A stretch of DNA of 64,000 nt from Dichomitus squalens LYAD-421 SS1 (taxonomy: Eukaryota > Basidiomycota > Agaricomycetes > Polyporales > Polyporaceae). Each line of letters opens with the position of its first letter. Within the stretch, counting starts at the first letter, position 1. The position numbers and the translations under genes were made by a program. A model generated the notes under the pieces. The model was not told where the DNA came from. It worked only from the letters and a program-made list of their open reading frames with translations, and did not search any database. Positions 33,616 through 48,172 of the stretch are shown one piece after another. The stretch spans positions 202,635 through 266,634 of the forward strand of contig NW_006766904.1 of assembly GCF_000275845.1 (NCBI RefSeq), given 5' to 3'.

Positions 33616-35234
33616 GACCAATAGTGGCACTCCTGGCTAGAATACGGCTGAACAGAACGATGGAGGGGAACTGAGGGGTGACTAGTAGGGGGTAGCTGTC
33701 CCTCCCATTATATAGCTGGTATCTCAGTAAAGGCGTCACTGACCTGACTCGGCGACTTCGACGAATTTGACGGATCGGAAGTTCCAGAGTCGATCACGGG
33801 CGGTTAGCCAGTAGACCGGCAAGAAAAGGGAATAGGTCCAACCATTGCTGCAAGACCAAATTCATATTGGGAGGCGACCTAGCATCCTGCATCTTGGCTC
33901 GAACATCTAGTACTGCGCTAAGCCAAAGCGGGTGTATCAACATCCCACTGACACCGGGTTCATTTCCGACAAGAGAGGGCGTGTCGTTCCTACTACTCTG
34001 TAAATGAGAATGGCCCCTTGTCTGGATCTGGTGCTCCGCGCACCGTGAACCATGGAGCGTGGTGCTTACCAGCAGGTCGCACCCCAAAATCGTTTCGCGG
34101 ATTCGTTGACAGTTAGAGTCCAGGACACTCTGGCCCTTTGATTATGAGAAGGCGTCAAGACATCTTCCTATCTACTTTGATCCGTCGTCTTGTCTCAGAC
34201 TTCTAGTACGAGTGGGCGCCGCTGTCGTCTCAGCGTTTCGGATCTAAGTCGCAGTTCCTTGGATCAGAAAGTATCAGTAAATCCACCGCTAACGCGCTGA
34301 AAGTCAAACAGGCACGTAGACGCCTCTATCCACATTGGTCTGAGTAGCTTCACGCTTGCGCAGCTCGAAAGGGCAGAGACGGCGACTCACAAGCGTGTCA
34401 CGGTGCATTGCGAGCAGTGTCCGTTGCCTCGTTCCTTCCAAAACTACATGCCACGTGGCTACGACAGGTAGCGGCCCGAAAGTGCTGCGCGCTAAGATCT
34501 GTCCCGACACGTTTCCGACAAACATCTGTATTGCACGTACAATCTAGCTCAATGTGCCCTCGGTGTTCCCAAGTTCCATTGTCCCGTCAAGGAGTGTTCC
34601 GCGAGCCTCAAATCGGCAGAATCGCAGCTCAATGACCACCGCACTGTTCAGAATCACGGCGTCTTCGACCCGTCGCGTTCTTATTCGCTCATCAGCCGCA
34701 CTGTTCAGCGACGTCCCGACAGAGAGATCACACAGAAGGCTGCCTAGTGTGTACCGAGAGCGCCAAGAAATCAGCCCAGATGCTTTCCGTGAATACTCTC
34801 AGTCCGTGCATCTGTCAAACCGAGCAGCACGTCAAATCCTAGCCCTGACGGCGACTCAGATAACCTCTCCAGCCCCTTCGCCTCAGAAGCTGCTATGACA
34901 TATAAGGCCGGGAACTTCTCAACTTCTCGGAAGCCGGACCTCAACAATGCGGGAACATTATGGCATCTATCGCCACCGGGGGCGTCCCTTACATGAAGGG
35001 TCGTCATCTCGAAACAGATAGATCCACTCTACCACTCTAGCGCTCCCAGACTGTGGTTACTCCTGCCCCGCGGTTGGGTGGCAATAGTGCGGGCGACACA
35101 CAAGGAGCCAAGTCGAATCTGTCACGTCGACCCTGAATCGCTGTCGCGGCTAGATGATAACGAACGCAACACCGGAGCGTCGTGATTGTGGAGTGAAGGT
35201 TATGTAGATGAGCGGCCATCCCCAGCCCCGGATA
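33616..35234. other. Gene-poor interval, nothing recognised
   Basis: About 1.6 kb between the Zn2Cys6 gene and the MITE. Only short frames with no family resemblance are seen. Confidence 0.4.
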
Positions 35235-35779
35235 CTATGGTGCAGTTCACTTAGTCACCACCAATGTTGTACGCAGTTAGGCGCGCGCTTAGGCGTCACG
35301 TGACTTGGCCTTAGGTTAGGTTCAACGGCTTTGACCCCCTCACCACACCAATACAGCCTGTTGTGCATCACTGCGACCTCAGACTTATCAATTATGTTCA
35401 GCAGTGGTAAAGTGCTAATCCTGAAAGCACTAAAACTAGTATACTTTGGCATCTCATTGGTCAACATGCCAGAGGTTCTGCAGTCGAGCTGATCCAACAA
35501 GGGAGTGGCCGATACAGGCAACGGGCGTCTCTTTACATTATGTAATAAGATGATTACCTCTTTAGTATATAAACGCCCATATCACGTGCTGCGGCCTTAC
35601 TGGTGAGGTCACCTTCGCCAGTTTTGACCCAATTGAGAATCGCTTTTGGGGATTAGTTCCCCTATTCAAATCCTTGCAAATGGCAAATAACGGAAGTGTT
35701 TCGTGACAATCTGATGAAGTTACGAAGCGGCGCTTAACTGCGTACAAAAGTGGTGGTCTCTAAGTGAACTGCACCATAG
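35235..35779. mobile_element. MITE (545 bp) related to the DDE transposon at 62.4 kb
   Basis: Both ends read CTATGGTGCAGTTCACTTAG in inverted orientation, and the similarity continues for about 55 bp. TA lies at the cut sites. The right 200 bases, inverted, match the terminal 200 bases of the transposase-bearing element at 62404 (shared blocks include a GTACNNNGTTAAGCGCCGC-like stretch and a TTTGCAAGGATTT-like stretch). It has no transposase and is likely a deletion derivative mobilised by that family. Confidence 0.8.
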
Positions 35780-36620
35780 ATCTCTGCAGGCTAGGCTGCA
35801 GGTGCAGAATCCAGATCTGTCGCCAATGGCAGTCGAGGTCGATTACATCAGGAACTCCTCCGCCAACGACATTCAAGTGCTTGATCCACTTAATGTACCA
35901 TTGGGGTCTAGTCACACTCACTAACCTACAGCCAACGTCGGAGTGTTCAGGCCGGTACTTAGTCCTCTTCTTGCACATTACCTTTCGCTCCCTTTCCGGC
36001 CCTCTCTTCTAGATCGATTCTAGCCCTTCGCGTGGATTTCATTGACCGCAGTTACACTACCAGGGGTCTGCCGTGGAGACGGAACATGATCGGGGGACTG
36101 TGCGGCACCTGCATTCATCGCGGGCCGGTGATCGAGGTGTAGCAATCTGTTGCCTTCGTTGGTAGACGGCGGATTCGCCCGTCCTGTCATGCCTTGCTTT
36201 CATGTCATGTTGTGGTTGCTGAGCGTGCTGAACGCATTCCTCCGCTTGCCAGAGCTCCACGACGGCGATCCACACTGTATGGGGCACACGACAAACGGCG
36301 ACAGGATCCAGCGAGGTCAATCGAGGCTTCGCTGAGGTATCACAAAACGTGGTGCGTACAGGGCGGTCATGAAATCAGCCGACATTATTGCTACATAGAA
36401 TTGCTACATACGACTGCTATGTGCGATATAAGATGGTCAGCATGGTGATAGATAGCTGCATAGATGTCCGTTCATGCAAGCCTGGCTGTGGACGCGTGCT
36501 AGCTTCAGTTGGTGATCGTATCCTTGTGACCCTTCTCGCTCTCGACCTCGCCAGGGATGTCATCAAGCTGGAGCGATCGGAAACCATGAAAGAAGGAACA
36601 TACGCGTTAGTTAAGCACGG
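35780..36620. other. Intergenic, nothing recognised
   Basis: About 840 bases between the MITE and the 3' end of the ornithine aminotransferase gene. No gene or repeat was identified. Confidence 0.4.
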
Positions 36621-39205
<2,585 letters not shown>

Positions 39206-39559
39206 AGTGTAGGGAAGCAGATGATGCGTTCAAGGGTACTGACACAACGTCGAGATGGTGGTTCGAGGTCAAGAGCGACTCACTGGCGGTCGCGAGAACT
39301 TGATCCGCCACCTTTTGCCTTTTGTGGAATGCGGGGAACGGATCTTGGCGCCTAAGAAGCGACTCATGGACGCTCGTCTGATCACGGAAGGCCACCATGA
39401 CGGTACTTGACCTCAACTTGCCATGCAGCCGCTATTGCCGACAGTAAGCTTGACGCATTCGCCATGCTACAGGCGATAAGCACACACGGAACACGTTTAC
39501 ATCCGAAGCCTTCGAATGAGATTGTATTGTTGTAACGTACACACGCCCACGGCAACGCC
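39206..39559. other. Short intergenic region
   Basis: The 354 bases between the ornithine aminotransferase start and the GH115 stop serve as promoter of one gene and 3' end of the other. Nothing else is seen. Confidence 0.4.
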
Positions 39560-42500
39560 CTACGCGCGGATGCTTTCTGGGGGGCCCAAGTAGCTCGGCA
39601 ACATCCCTCCGGTGTCTACGATGTCAACCCCATATCCGCTTAGCAAGGTATTGTAGACGAAAGAAAACGCTTACCGATGACAATCTTCTGCACGACAACT
39701 GTGGGTTCAATCATCCACACCTGCGTACGAGGTCGATAAGCCGTCATTCAGCAGTACCTCCATATCTCCGTTAGAGTTAAGGTTCCACGATACGTACCTT
39801 CAGCGTGTGCGCGCCAGGCTGCACCGGCAACACCATCGGCACTTCAATGATACTGTTCGCAACCCACCCGTCGTTACCGTCCCACCCGGGAGGCGTGTCA
39901 CCCGGTACTGAACGAGGCACAAAATAGCTTGTCTGCGTCGTCCCGTTGTCAATCTGTAACGCCAAGCCCAGCGGGCGGTCGTCTCCCAAGGTGTTCAATG
40001 AAGGCGATACCAGTGTCGTAACCGTTACGTTGCCGCTCTGCCCCATTGTATTGAAGAGAAAGAAGTCGTACTCGCTACATCAAAAGCGCCGCAGGGGGGG
40101 AGGGGTCAGTAAGTTTCCGCAAATTGAACCCCAAATCGCAAGACCCAGCCCGTTTTGTCCAGAACGACAGGTTATCATTCCAGAGCAACCTCGCCGGGGC
40201 GTGCGGCGCCGTATGTTGCGCAGGCGAGAGATATGTAGATAAGGGAGAACTGAAACTTACATGCTAGGACCGCTTCCGGCGGTGAAATTCAGTTCGTCGC
40301 CGCCGCGGGGCCACGGCGTGACGCCAGACAGCGTCCGCCCTAGTCCAGGTATTTCGGTCCAAGTGATTCCCTGGACCGACGTGTTCCGAGAAGAATGGGC
40401 GGCTTCGATAGACACCGTGCCATCGCCCTCAACAAACCCTGCGGTGCGGCGCAGCCGCACAGCGCTCAAATGATCAGCCCCCATCGGCTTAGAACACCGG
40501 GAGGAATGGAAGGCACGTACCGGAAAACCCGCTTGGCACGATCGTGTGGTTTGCCGTGAGCGTCACAGTGCTTGACATGGACGGCTGGTCCTCCACGGTG
40601 GCATCGAAGACTATCAGCGCTGCCTCCGCGCCGGTGACTTGACTCCAATCGACGCTCAGGAAGACGCGTTGTTCGGGGGAGCTGGGGGATATCGAGCCAT
40701 GCGAAGGGGAGATGTCAAGCCAGGAGACGTTGCTCGTTGCAGTGAATGTGAAAGGCGTCGGACCGCCTGCGGAGATATCGACGAAGCGGTTCCCAGTCGG
40801 TACGAAAGGATCGATAGATATTGACGGGTCAGGGCAGCCGTACTCTGCGGCGCAGTTATTCATGTCGTCGCCAGGCCTTCAAGGATATTTCAACACGATG
40901 AAATCTTTGACGAGTGGGCGAAGACTACGTACCAAGCACCTAAGCTTCCCTCGACAGTAAGCCTCATTGCTCCAGGAAGAGCCTGTTTCTTAGGTTGCAC
41001 CTTCGTTACAAACGGCATTCTGGAAAAGTCTTAGCATGAACCCAGTAGTACCCGCGAGCAGCCGTACGTGTTAGCCATGGGCTGCTGCCAATAGTAGTAC
41101 ATAACATGCGTTTGATCCATCATATGGTCCCTATGATGATGTCAGGGGAATCTTCATCGCTTTGAAGGAACAAGCTTGCCATTTCCCTATATAGACTTGT
41201 CAGTGTTTGTATCACACCGGGAAGAAAGACTGACTTACCATTCAAAATAGTATGATAGTCGACCTCGATGGCATAGTCCTGATCAAACAAACTCTCGACC
41301 TGCGTCATGTAATTGTTCGCACTAAGGCGAGCCTGCGACGCTCGAAGGTTGTTAATACCCGCGGATATCCACATGTTCGTGAGTGTCAACGTCGCCTGGA
41401 CCGGGTGGTGGACGAGCTCAAAAAATGCCGGTTGGAATTCCGACGACAGAGAATTGTACAGCCGTGTCGAGGAGTTGCTCAATCCCTGCAGCATGGCAAG
41501 CACGTTATCCGCTCTGCGCATCCACAGCCACGTTAGTAGAGACTTCTATGCAACGAGTAGAATGATCGGATGCGTACTCTCTGTAGTTCGTCAAGCTGTA
41601 CGTTGTCGAGTTCAGCAGCTCCGGCTTACGCCTGGCATTATGTTGCGTCACGTTGTGGATGATACTCGCAATCTCTGCAGCGTCTGCAACGGACACATCA
41701 AATTCGCGCTGAGCCCAGCTTGTAACGAACGTGTTGAGGTTAGACGGATTCCACTTCGATGAATCGTATCCGAGGGTGAGGAAAAATTCCGTGTGCATCT
41801 CGTATGGCTTAAGATCGCCAACATTGAGGATCCATATGTTTGTCGCGTCGCGGTTGACAGCGGTTGACAGTTGCTCGAAGGTCTAGCGGCATTCACTTCA
41901 GCGTCAGAGCCTGCGCCCGTACATCCTGGATATACCTTCTCAATCTGACTGCTCTATGGAAATGTGAGCCGGCGTCCTGCTTATGATGACATGTAAAATC
42001 TTCTCACCGTGATCCACTTGTAATCCCTAGGGTCGCCTACATAGTCTACCTATCCACAAAGGTATCAGACAGTGCGTGCGGAAGGTATAGAAGGGCACCT
42101 ACATGATAGTAAACACCAGAGCCGCCCGTCCTGTTGCGTTCGCTAGGCAATGGGTTGCGACGCACATTACCCCAGCTACTCGAGGTTCAGCAGTTCTCCA
42201 AACAAACCATCTCAATGGGACGCACTTGTCGTCACTCCACAATATGACCGCGTCGTCCGGCACCGTCATGCCTTCGTCGTAGTAGCCCTCAACCTCCTTG
42301 TCTGTTGCCGTGGTATCAGCAATGAGTACAATCCCGCAGATGTTCGGGACGACTCACAGAGAGTCCAAACCTGAGGGATGGTTGTCACGTCTGTTGTGTT
42401 GAACACTTGCCCCAACAAGCCGCGCTGGTCGGACACGATCTTCTCCAAAAGTTGGATTGTCTGTTCATCACTCCCAGAACCAGAGATGGGCACTGCGAGA

Positions 42501-44014
42501 GATACACTGCTCAACACGCACGCCCAAAAGCATGGGGTACGATAACGTCACCCACAATCACCTACACCCCCAAAACAAAACACGAGCTCAGCATCGTCTA
42601 CCTCGCATCAGACGACAATGCACATAGGCACGCACCGTTCCCACGCATGCCGATCGTGAACACGCCTTCATACGGCCTCGCGCGTTCCGCGCCGACCTTC
42701 CAGAAGTTGTACACGTTCTGCTGGTTCGCCGCGTAGTCCCATGGTCCCACTCCGAAGAGGTTCCACTCGACCGGCACTGAGCGCATCATCGGTTCCTCGT
42801 GGCTTGTACCCATGACGATCCCATACCAGTCGGCGAGGGGCTGGTTCTGGACGTCGTCGATGCAGAACGCACTGTGTGCGCACGGTGAGTCTCGGCTTCA
42901 GGTGGGACGCGGTCACGTGGCAAGGGACGCATACCTGCTCCATTGTGCTGCGCGTTCGAGTAACAAATGACATGATTTGGTGTTGAGCCGCATAGTACGA
43001 CAACTCGAGAAGAAACGTACCTGGCCAGAGGTAATTTCCTCGCATCCGTAGAATCAACTCAAACCTGACCGCCGATGTGAGGAAGGCTCATCCAGAACTG
43101 CGCAAAGATAACACGCACAGCTTCGTGTAGAAGAAATGGTTGAACGGCGAGCCGGTGAGCGGAGCCCCAGTGCCGTTCGTGAATTTTTCCATCGCCCAGT
43201 TCTGGAGCGCAGGCTGTTCATCGTTCAAGAAGATGCCGCGGTACTTCACCGTCGGAGTACCGTGCGAGCATCCCGACGAGTTCACGAACAACGCGTTATG
43301 TTTCGTGGTCGGTACGTCCGCCCACCTATTCCGGCAGTCAGATCACCTGCATCCTCTATCGCACCTACTCTCCAGTAGGATGGACATGGCCTTAGGACAT
43401 ACCAATACCAAGGCGAGACACCTGACGCGCAAAGAAGAACGATGAGCCACAGCGCCGCGTGGTGCACCCAAGTTGGTATGTCTATACGTACCGAACTGTT
43501 CAGAGTGGTCGTAAAGCGCGAACATCGTCCCACGCCTGTCCGCGCCGATCATGACATACGCGCTCTTGATCCCCGGGAGCGGGTCTGCAACCTCCTTCGC
43601 CATGAAGGCCTCCCACTTGCCCTGGACGGAAGACACATCGAGCTTCGTGCGGTTCACGATCTCGTCGATGAGGGACGACCTGCCCAGAGTGCCGATGATG
43701 ACGGCCGTGTTGGAACCAAAGGACGTCGAATTGAACATGAGGGACGATGCTCGCGAAGTGGTGATATTCCTGAGCGTAGGTTTGACTCCAGTAACGGCCT
43801 CGATGTCAGAAGCGAAGTCAGTGGCTGCGCGTTGGACAGCAGGCCATTCATCAGGAGACAGCAGGATAGGAGCAGCCTTGCCGCTGTTCACGATCGTGAA
43901 CGCTGAGGGTGAGGACTTGAACGCGACGCATGTGTCCTGACCAATTCCCAAGACGCTTCCTGCGAACGCAAGTAGGCCAAGGACGGCCAGTTTGACCTGG
44001 CGACGAGTAGCCAT
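39560..44014 (-). CDS. Secreted GH115 xylan alpha-glucuronidase
   Basis: About twenty exons. The start MATRRQVKLAVLGLLAFAGSVLG is a signal peptide. Family segments in order: LLSPDEWPAVQRAATDFASDI, VSPWYWWADVPTTKH, YRGIFLNDEQPALQNWAMEKF, FNHFFYTKLFELILRMRGNYLWPAQWSSAF, DDVQNQPLADWYGIVMGTSHEEPMMR, YEGVFTIGMRGNG, IPQVWTLYKEVEGYYDEGM, ILWSDDNWGNVRRNP, YYHVDYVGDPRDYKWI, IWILNVGDLKPYE, NGKWDHMMDQTHVMYYYWQQP, then a C-terminal beta domain and TGGMLPSYLGPPES. GH115 enzymes remove 4-O-methyl-glucuronic acid from xylan, fitting wood decay. Three odd exon features: a 13-nt exon at 42935-42947, a 7-nt exon at 41180-41186, and a GC-AG intron at 41131-41179. All are required to keep the family sequence continuous. 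The junction near 39720 is approximate. Confidence 0.95.
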
Positions 44015-44850
44015 GATGCAGTCAAGCTGAAGAGCCGGTCAGAGACGGCTTCGAGCTTGTGCAGCCCGAGGTTTTATGCGCCCGAGTATTATTGCACGCA
44101 CTGCATACACGCTAGCGGAGATCAAGTCTATGGACCGTCCCCATGACCAGGAGAAGACGAGGAGCTCGAAGCGGAGCGACTTCGGGAAGTGCGTTGTCTA
44201 GTGCACGAGGACGCGTTACGTGAAGTCTCGAAACATCCAAGACAAGGGTGGCTGGCCGTGCAGGGCAAGTCGATGGACTGAGCGGCCAGTCAGCGTATGA
44301 TATGCCGACGGTCCGCGGTAGGGAGTGTCACCTGATCACCACCGCATCACGGGCACAGGACGATGAGCGCAATCGCCGCTTGCGAAGATGCAGGAGTTAT
44401 TTTGAGCTCCGGGGTTTCAAGAAAACGCTACAAAACCCGAGCCCCGCATCGCTCTCCTGGGGCATTAGAAGACCTGGAGGTGGAGTACGCCAAAATGCAT
44501 AAATTGCTGAAACACTCACGAGTCAAACAAAATACGTCCCAAGAGGACTTCTTGTGCTGTGTCGTTGAAACATAGCTGCAGAACCCGTGCTCTCGCTGCG
44601 ACTTGATGCAGGCCTCTCGTAGGACAAGCATCACACTTCCAAGGCAGGCTCAAGGTTCCGTCAGAATCTCGAGGTACGGGAGGAGAAACTTAGAATCTAG
44701 CATCAAATGCATTGGCTATAATTACCGGACAAGCGCCGCCTACGACATGATAGGCACCGTACTACACTGACATACAGTGGCCGAAGTCAGCAGACGATAT
44801 GCGTCATATGGGACGTCTTGGCTCACTAGCATGTCATTCAAAGGGCCTCA
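44015..44850. other. Intergenic, GH115 promoter side
   Basis: About 840 bases upstream of the GH115 start and downstream of the next gene's stop. The sequence shows no gene. Catabolite or xylan-response sites are likely but none was asserted. Confidence 0.4.
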
Positions 44851-45661
44851 TCAGACCTTCGGGGGTGGCGGAGGTGGCTCCTCCGTATCCGCTTCAAAGA
44901 GCCCTGTGCGCTGGGCGACAGATTCCGCTGCTTGCTCCGCCGGAGATGCGGCTTTCCGCAGACGTTCTGCTCTGATGGCTAGCGGCTCGGAGTCTCCAAG
45001 TCGCTCGTTATCGTCATCGTAGTCGTCGTCTAGGAATTCTCGTGCTGACGGCCCGTCATCGACCGACAGCCGTATGCGACCTTCTCCTTGATTCCAGGTC
45101 TCTAGTCTAAAACGAGTGACGGTCAGTATCGGTACCGCGATACACAAATTTAACATCCTAGAAGCGTGCTTCTTTGCCGCCAAATGTTCCTCGTACGCCC
45201 CGGTAACACCTCGCCACCTCCATGCAAGACAACAGAACGGAGATATACAAGAGTTACTCACCGGTGCGCAACGACCGTCCTAATTGCAGATGCCCGGCGC
45301 CACAGGAGGAACAGTCCACACAATGTGCATGTTGTGAACAAGAAGATTATGGGGAAGCTGCCGAGGGGCTCCTCTTTCGTGCTTGGTCGAGGGTCTGGAC
45401 TTGGGTAAGCATATCAGACCAACATCCACAAAACGCGAGAGCACCTGTTCAATCCGCGAGGGATTGAACCGATGCAGAGGGGAAATCCCTCTGTCTCCTG
45501 CAAAACGACGTCCGCACACTAGCGCGGGCGTCACGGGCTCCGCGGGGCTATAAGTCTGTAGTGCGTACCTGCGCGGGTGTGTATGACAGCCATTCCACGG
45601 GTATACTGGAAGCCGACAGTGTGTGTAGGATTCCCAGCTCTCAGAAAAAGGATGAAGGCTA
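44851..45661 (-). CDS. Partial membrane protein of unknown function (5' end unresolved)
   Basis: Working back from the stop, exons join as ...LGILHTLSASSIPVEWLSYTPAQ / ETEGFPLCIGSIPRGLN / SPDPRPSTKEEPLGSFPIIFLFTTCTLCGLFLLWRRASAIRTVVAHR / LETWNQGEGRIRLSVDDGPSAREFLDDDYDDDNERL...PPPPPPKV. Splice sites and phases agree at each join. One membrane helix (FPIIFLFTTCTLCGLFLLW) separates an outer segment from an acidic cytoplasmic tail. The exon before LGIL is unclear: several frames are open up to about 45800 but none joins well, and a MITE begins 260 bases further upstream. The gene may therefore be 5'-truncated. I recognise the tail as a conserved basidiomycete sequence but know no function. Confidence 0.5.
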
Positions 45662-45924
45662 TCTTCCAGGAGCGAATGGTCGAGGGGAAGCAAGAGGAGT
45701 GATTGTGAGTACGAGGTCTGGTCGCCGGGGCGCAAGGGCGTGTCTCCAGGTGCACCGAGTTTCTCGGGATAGCCCAGCCACGTGGCACATTGGGCCAAGT
45801 GTATTCTAGCCTTGACTCAGCGAGAGGTTCATGAACTGTAGACCATCATATTTGCATTAGGGCACACAGAGGGGAACTATTCCACTATGGTTCTGAATTA
45901 AGTACTTGTATTTACTCCGTTCTA

Positions 45925-46581
45925 CAGTGCTTTGCAAAAGAGATTGCAGTGCGAAGCGCGCAAAATCCTGTTTAGGCGTGTTCAATTCTTGTCGCTCGCT
46001 CATTTCCTCGCGCGCCTACCGGGCGTCTGCCTACCTGGATTCAAGGTCAGATCAAGCGCCTGTAGCACAGCCGCACAGGCAGCGGTGCAGCGAGATCGAC
46101 GTTTTCGTCCTATGCTAGGTTTGTTATGCCCAGAAAATCTGTCCAGAAAGTGGATGGAGACGTCGGCAGATCGCTATAGGCTTGTTGACCGAGAATAATT
46201 GTACACAATGCGCCCAAATCGGAACCAGATTCGGCACGACACGCTTCTCTGGCCACCTGGGGTTGCCACTGTAAGCCTGATGGCAATTGGACTCAAAACC
46301 TTGCGGGACGACTCCGCGTCTCGAGTCATGGAGCTCACTATCTTTCAAATCGTTAAGCTTTCGCGTCGCTCCTCAGTCCCAGCTCGCGACGCTCATGCGG
46401 TCGTGTTGCACCCGCTGCCTGCGCACCTCTGCTCGCTGTGCTACAGGCGCTTGATCTGACCTTGAATCCAGGTAGGCAGACGCCCGGTAGGCGCGCGAGG
46501 AAATGAGCGAGCGACAAGAATTGAACACGCCTAAACAGGATTTTGCGCGCTTCGCACTGCAATCTTTGTTGCAAAGCACTG
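45925..46581. mobile_element. MITE with about 155-bp terminal inverted repeats
   Basis: The left end starts CAGTGCTTTGCAA at 45925; the right end is its inverse, ending at 46581. The arms match over about 155 bases with few differences and are separated by about 340 bases. TA flanks both ends (45923-45924 and 46582-46583), as expected for Tc1/mariner-type transposition. There is no transposase. It sits between a partial membrane-protein gene and a truncated oxidoreductase. Confidence 0.82.
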
Positions 46582-46765
46582 TAATATGCTCTACTAGACT
46601 GTATTTATCCACTGTTGAATTAGCTCAACAAACCTCATGTTCGGCGGCTAGTCTGTCTATTACTGGTAAACTGGGCGCCGGTGCTTTGTTCGTAATTACC
46701 AGCGGCTCATACCATCTATTACGCGTGATAGATCTGTTGCACCGCGTTCTCCGCTTCGTCAGGCT

Positions 46766-47531
46766 CTCGTGCGCATCCCTGAACATTTGAGCTACGAAGA
46801 GGCGTCAACCCTTCCATGTGCTGCTCTTACCGCCTACAATGGCCTCTTTGGCGGCAAGCCCACCTTGAAGGGCGGTGACATTGTCCTAGTCCAAGGCACC
46901 GGAGGCGTCTCGATCTTCGGTCTGCAAATCGCCGTCGCTTCGGGTGCAACCGTCATCGCCACGTCGTCCTCGGACAAGAAGCTCGAGATTGCGAAGAAGC
47001 TCGGTGCCAAGCACGTGATCAACTACAAGACGACGCCGAAATGGGAGGAGGAGTTTCTCAAGCTCACGAACGGCCGCGGCATTGACCATGTCCTCGAGGT
47101 CGGTGGCCCAGCTACGGTCATTCAGTCCGCAAAGGCGACGAGGTATGGAGGCAACTTATCCGTCATCGGCATCGTGGCAGGGGTATGCAAAGATCTACTT
47201 GATGAGGGGTTCCAAGAGGACCGATGACTCATCTAGCCAGGGGACGCCAGCCAGCTGCCCTTGTTCGTCCATGGCAAGGGTCTCCACTACCGCGGTATCA
47301 TCATTGGTTCTCGCCAACAGTGCGTTCATCTCTGGCAACCTCTAGTGATTGTGGGCTGACGGCAACTGATCGACGTACAGGTTCGAAGATTTGATCCGGT
47401 TGATTGAGGCGGTGAAGCTGAAGCCTGTTGTGAATAAGGTTTTCGATATCGAGCACACCCGAGAAGCGTATGAGTATCTGGAGAGCCAGCAGCATGTCGG
47501 GAAGGTCGTCATCAAGGTGTCTAGAAACTAG
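46766..47531 (+). pseudogene. 5'-truncated zinc-type alcohol dehydrogenase / quinone oxidoreductase
   Basis: The preserved part begins VRIPEHLSYEEASTLPCAALTAYNGLFG and includes the Rossmann nucleotide-binding motif VLVQGTGGVSIFGLQIA, then ATSSSDKKLEIAKKLGAKHVINY, GIDHVLEVGGPATVIQSAKA, a spliced LHYRGIIIGSRQQFEDLIRLIEA and the C-terminus NKVFDIEHTREAYEYLESQQHVGKVVIKV. These match the NAD(P)-binding half of medium-chain dehydrogenases. The N-terminal catalytic GroES-like domain (about 130 residues) is absent; the sequence upstream shows no matching exon and a MITE ends only 185 bases away. Both introns have good splice sites and the remaining frame is intact, so the loss looks recent or is due to a rearrangement with the MITE. 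It is unlikely to be an active enzyme. Confidence 0.82.
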
Positions 47532-48172
47532 TACTCAACTTAAGCTCGAAATCCGGCTTGCCAGAAGTGTGTGTGTACACCAATGAATCACAGCATACAT
47601 GCCGTCCTATCCGAGGCACTTGCAGGATGAGAACAGTGATAAATGTGAAATCGCTGTGTGGGAATCCCACGCACTGACACTTATTTGGCACTAGTTCTGT
47701 GCTCTTCATTGGCAAGTTGCTGCACAGATATTTCAAGCAAGAACCTAGCATACCAATACCCGAGGAAACGCGACCACCCTTCCTGCCCCTCATATGTAGT
47801 TATCGGTGAAACCAGCGACCAGACCTTGGACACAAAATTCACCGCTATCGTTGAACGACAATCTAGGCAGGAAAGACGCACTTATATATGTCTTATGCGG
47901 CCTTTGAGATTTTCAATCCCATCGAATAATACCGGACGAGGAGGACATGCTCATCCTATCCAAGTTGGAAGTCGGGTTCGAGTACTTGGTTCAGCAATGA
48001 TGACATCATGGAACATGTGGCACAGCCGCCGGTGCAGACGGACGTCTCGCAGCGGCGTGGCCCTCAGACGCCTCTTACGCTTCGCAATCGATGTCACTTC
48101 TCAGCTCTTTCGGACGCGCCCTCTGCTTCAGGCCTCACACATACTTTCATCACCTCCATCCATTTCCAAGCC
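47532..48172. other. Intergenic, nothing recognised
   Basis: About 640 bases between the truncated oxidoreductase and the Nudix gene start. No feature identified. Confidence 0.4.

Noticed and set aside
45445..45470. Short hairpin GTTCAATCC...GGATTGAAC
   Set aside because: A 9-bp stem with a 5-base loop inside an exon of the partial gene; no T tract or other context gives it meaning.
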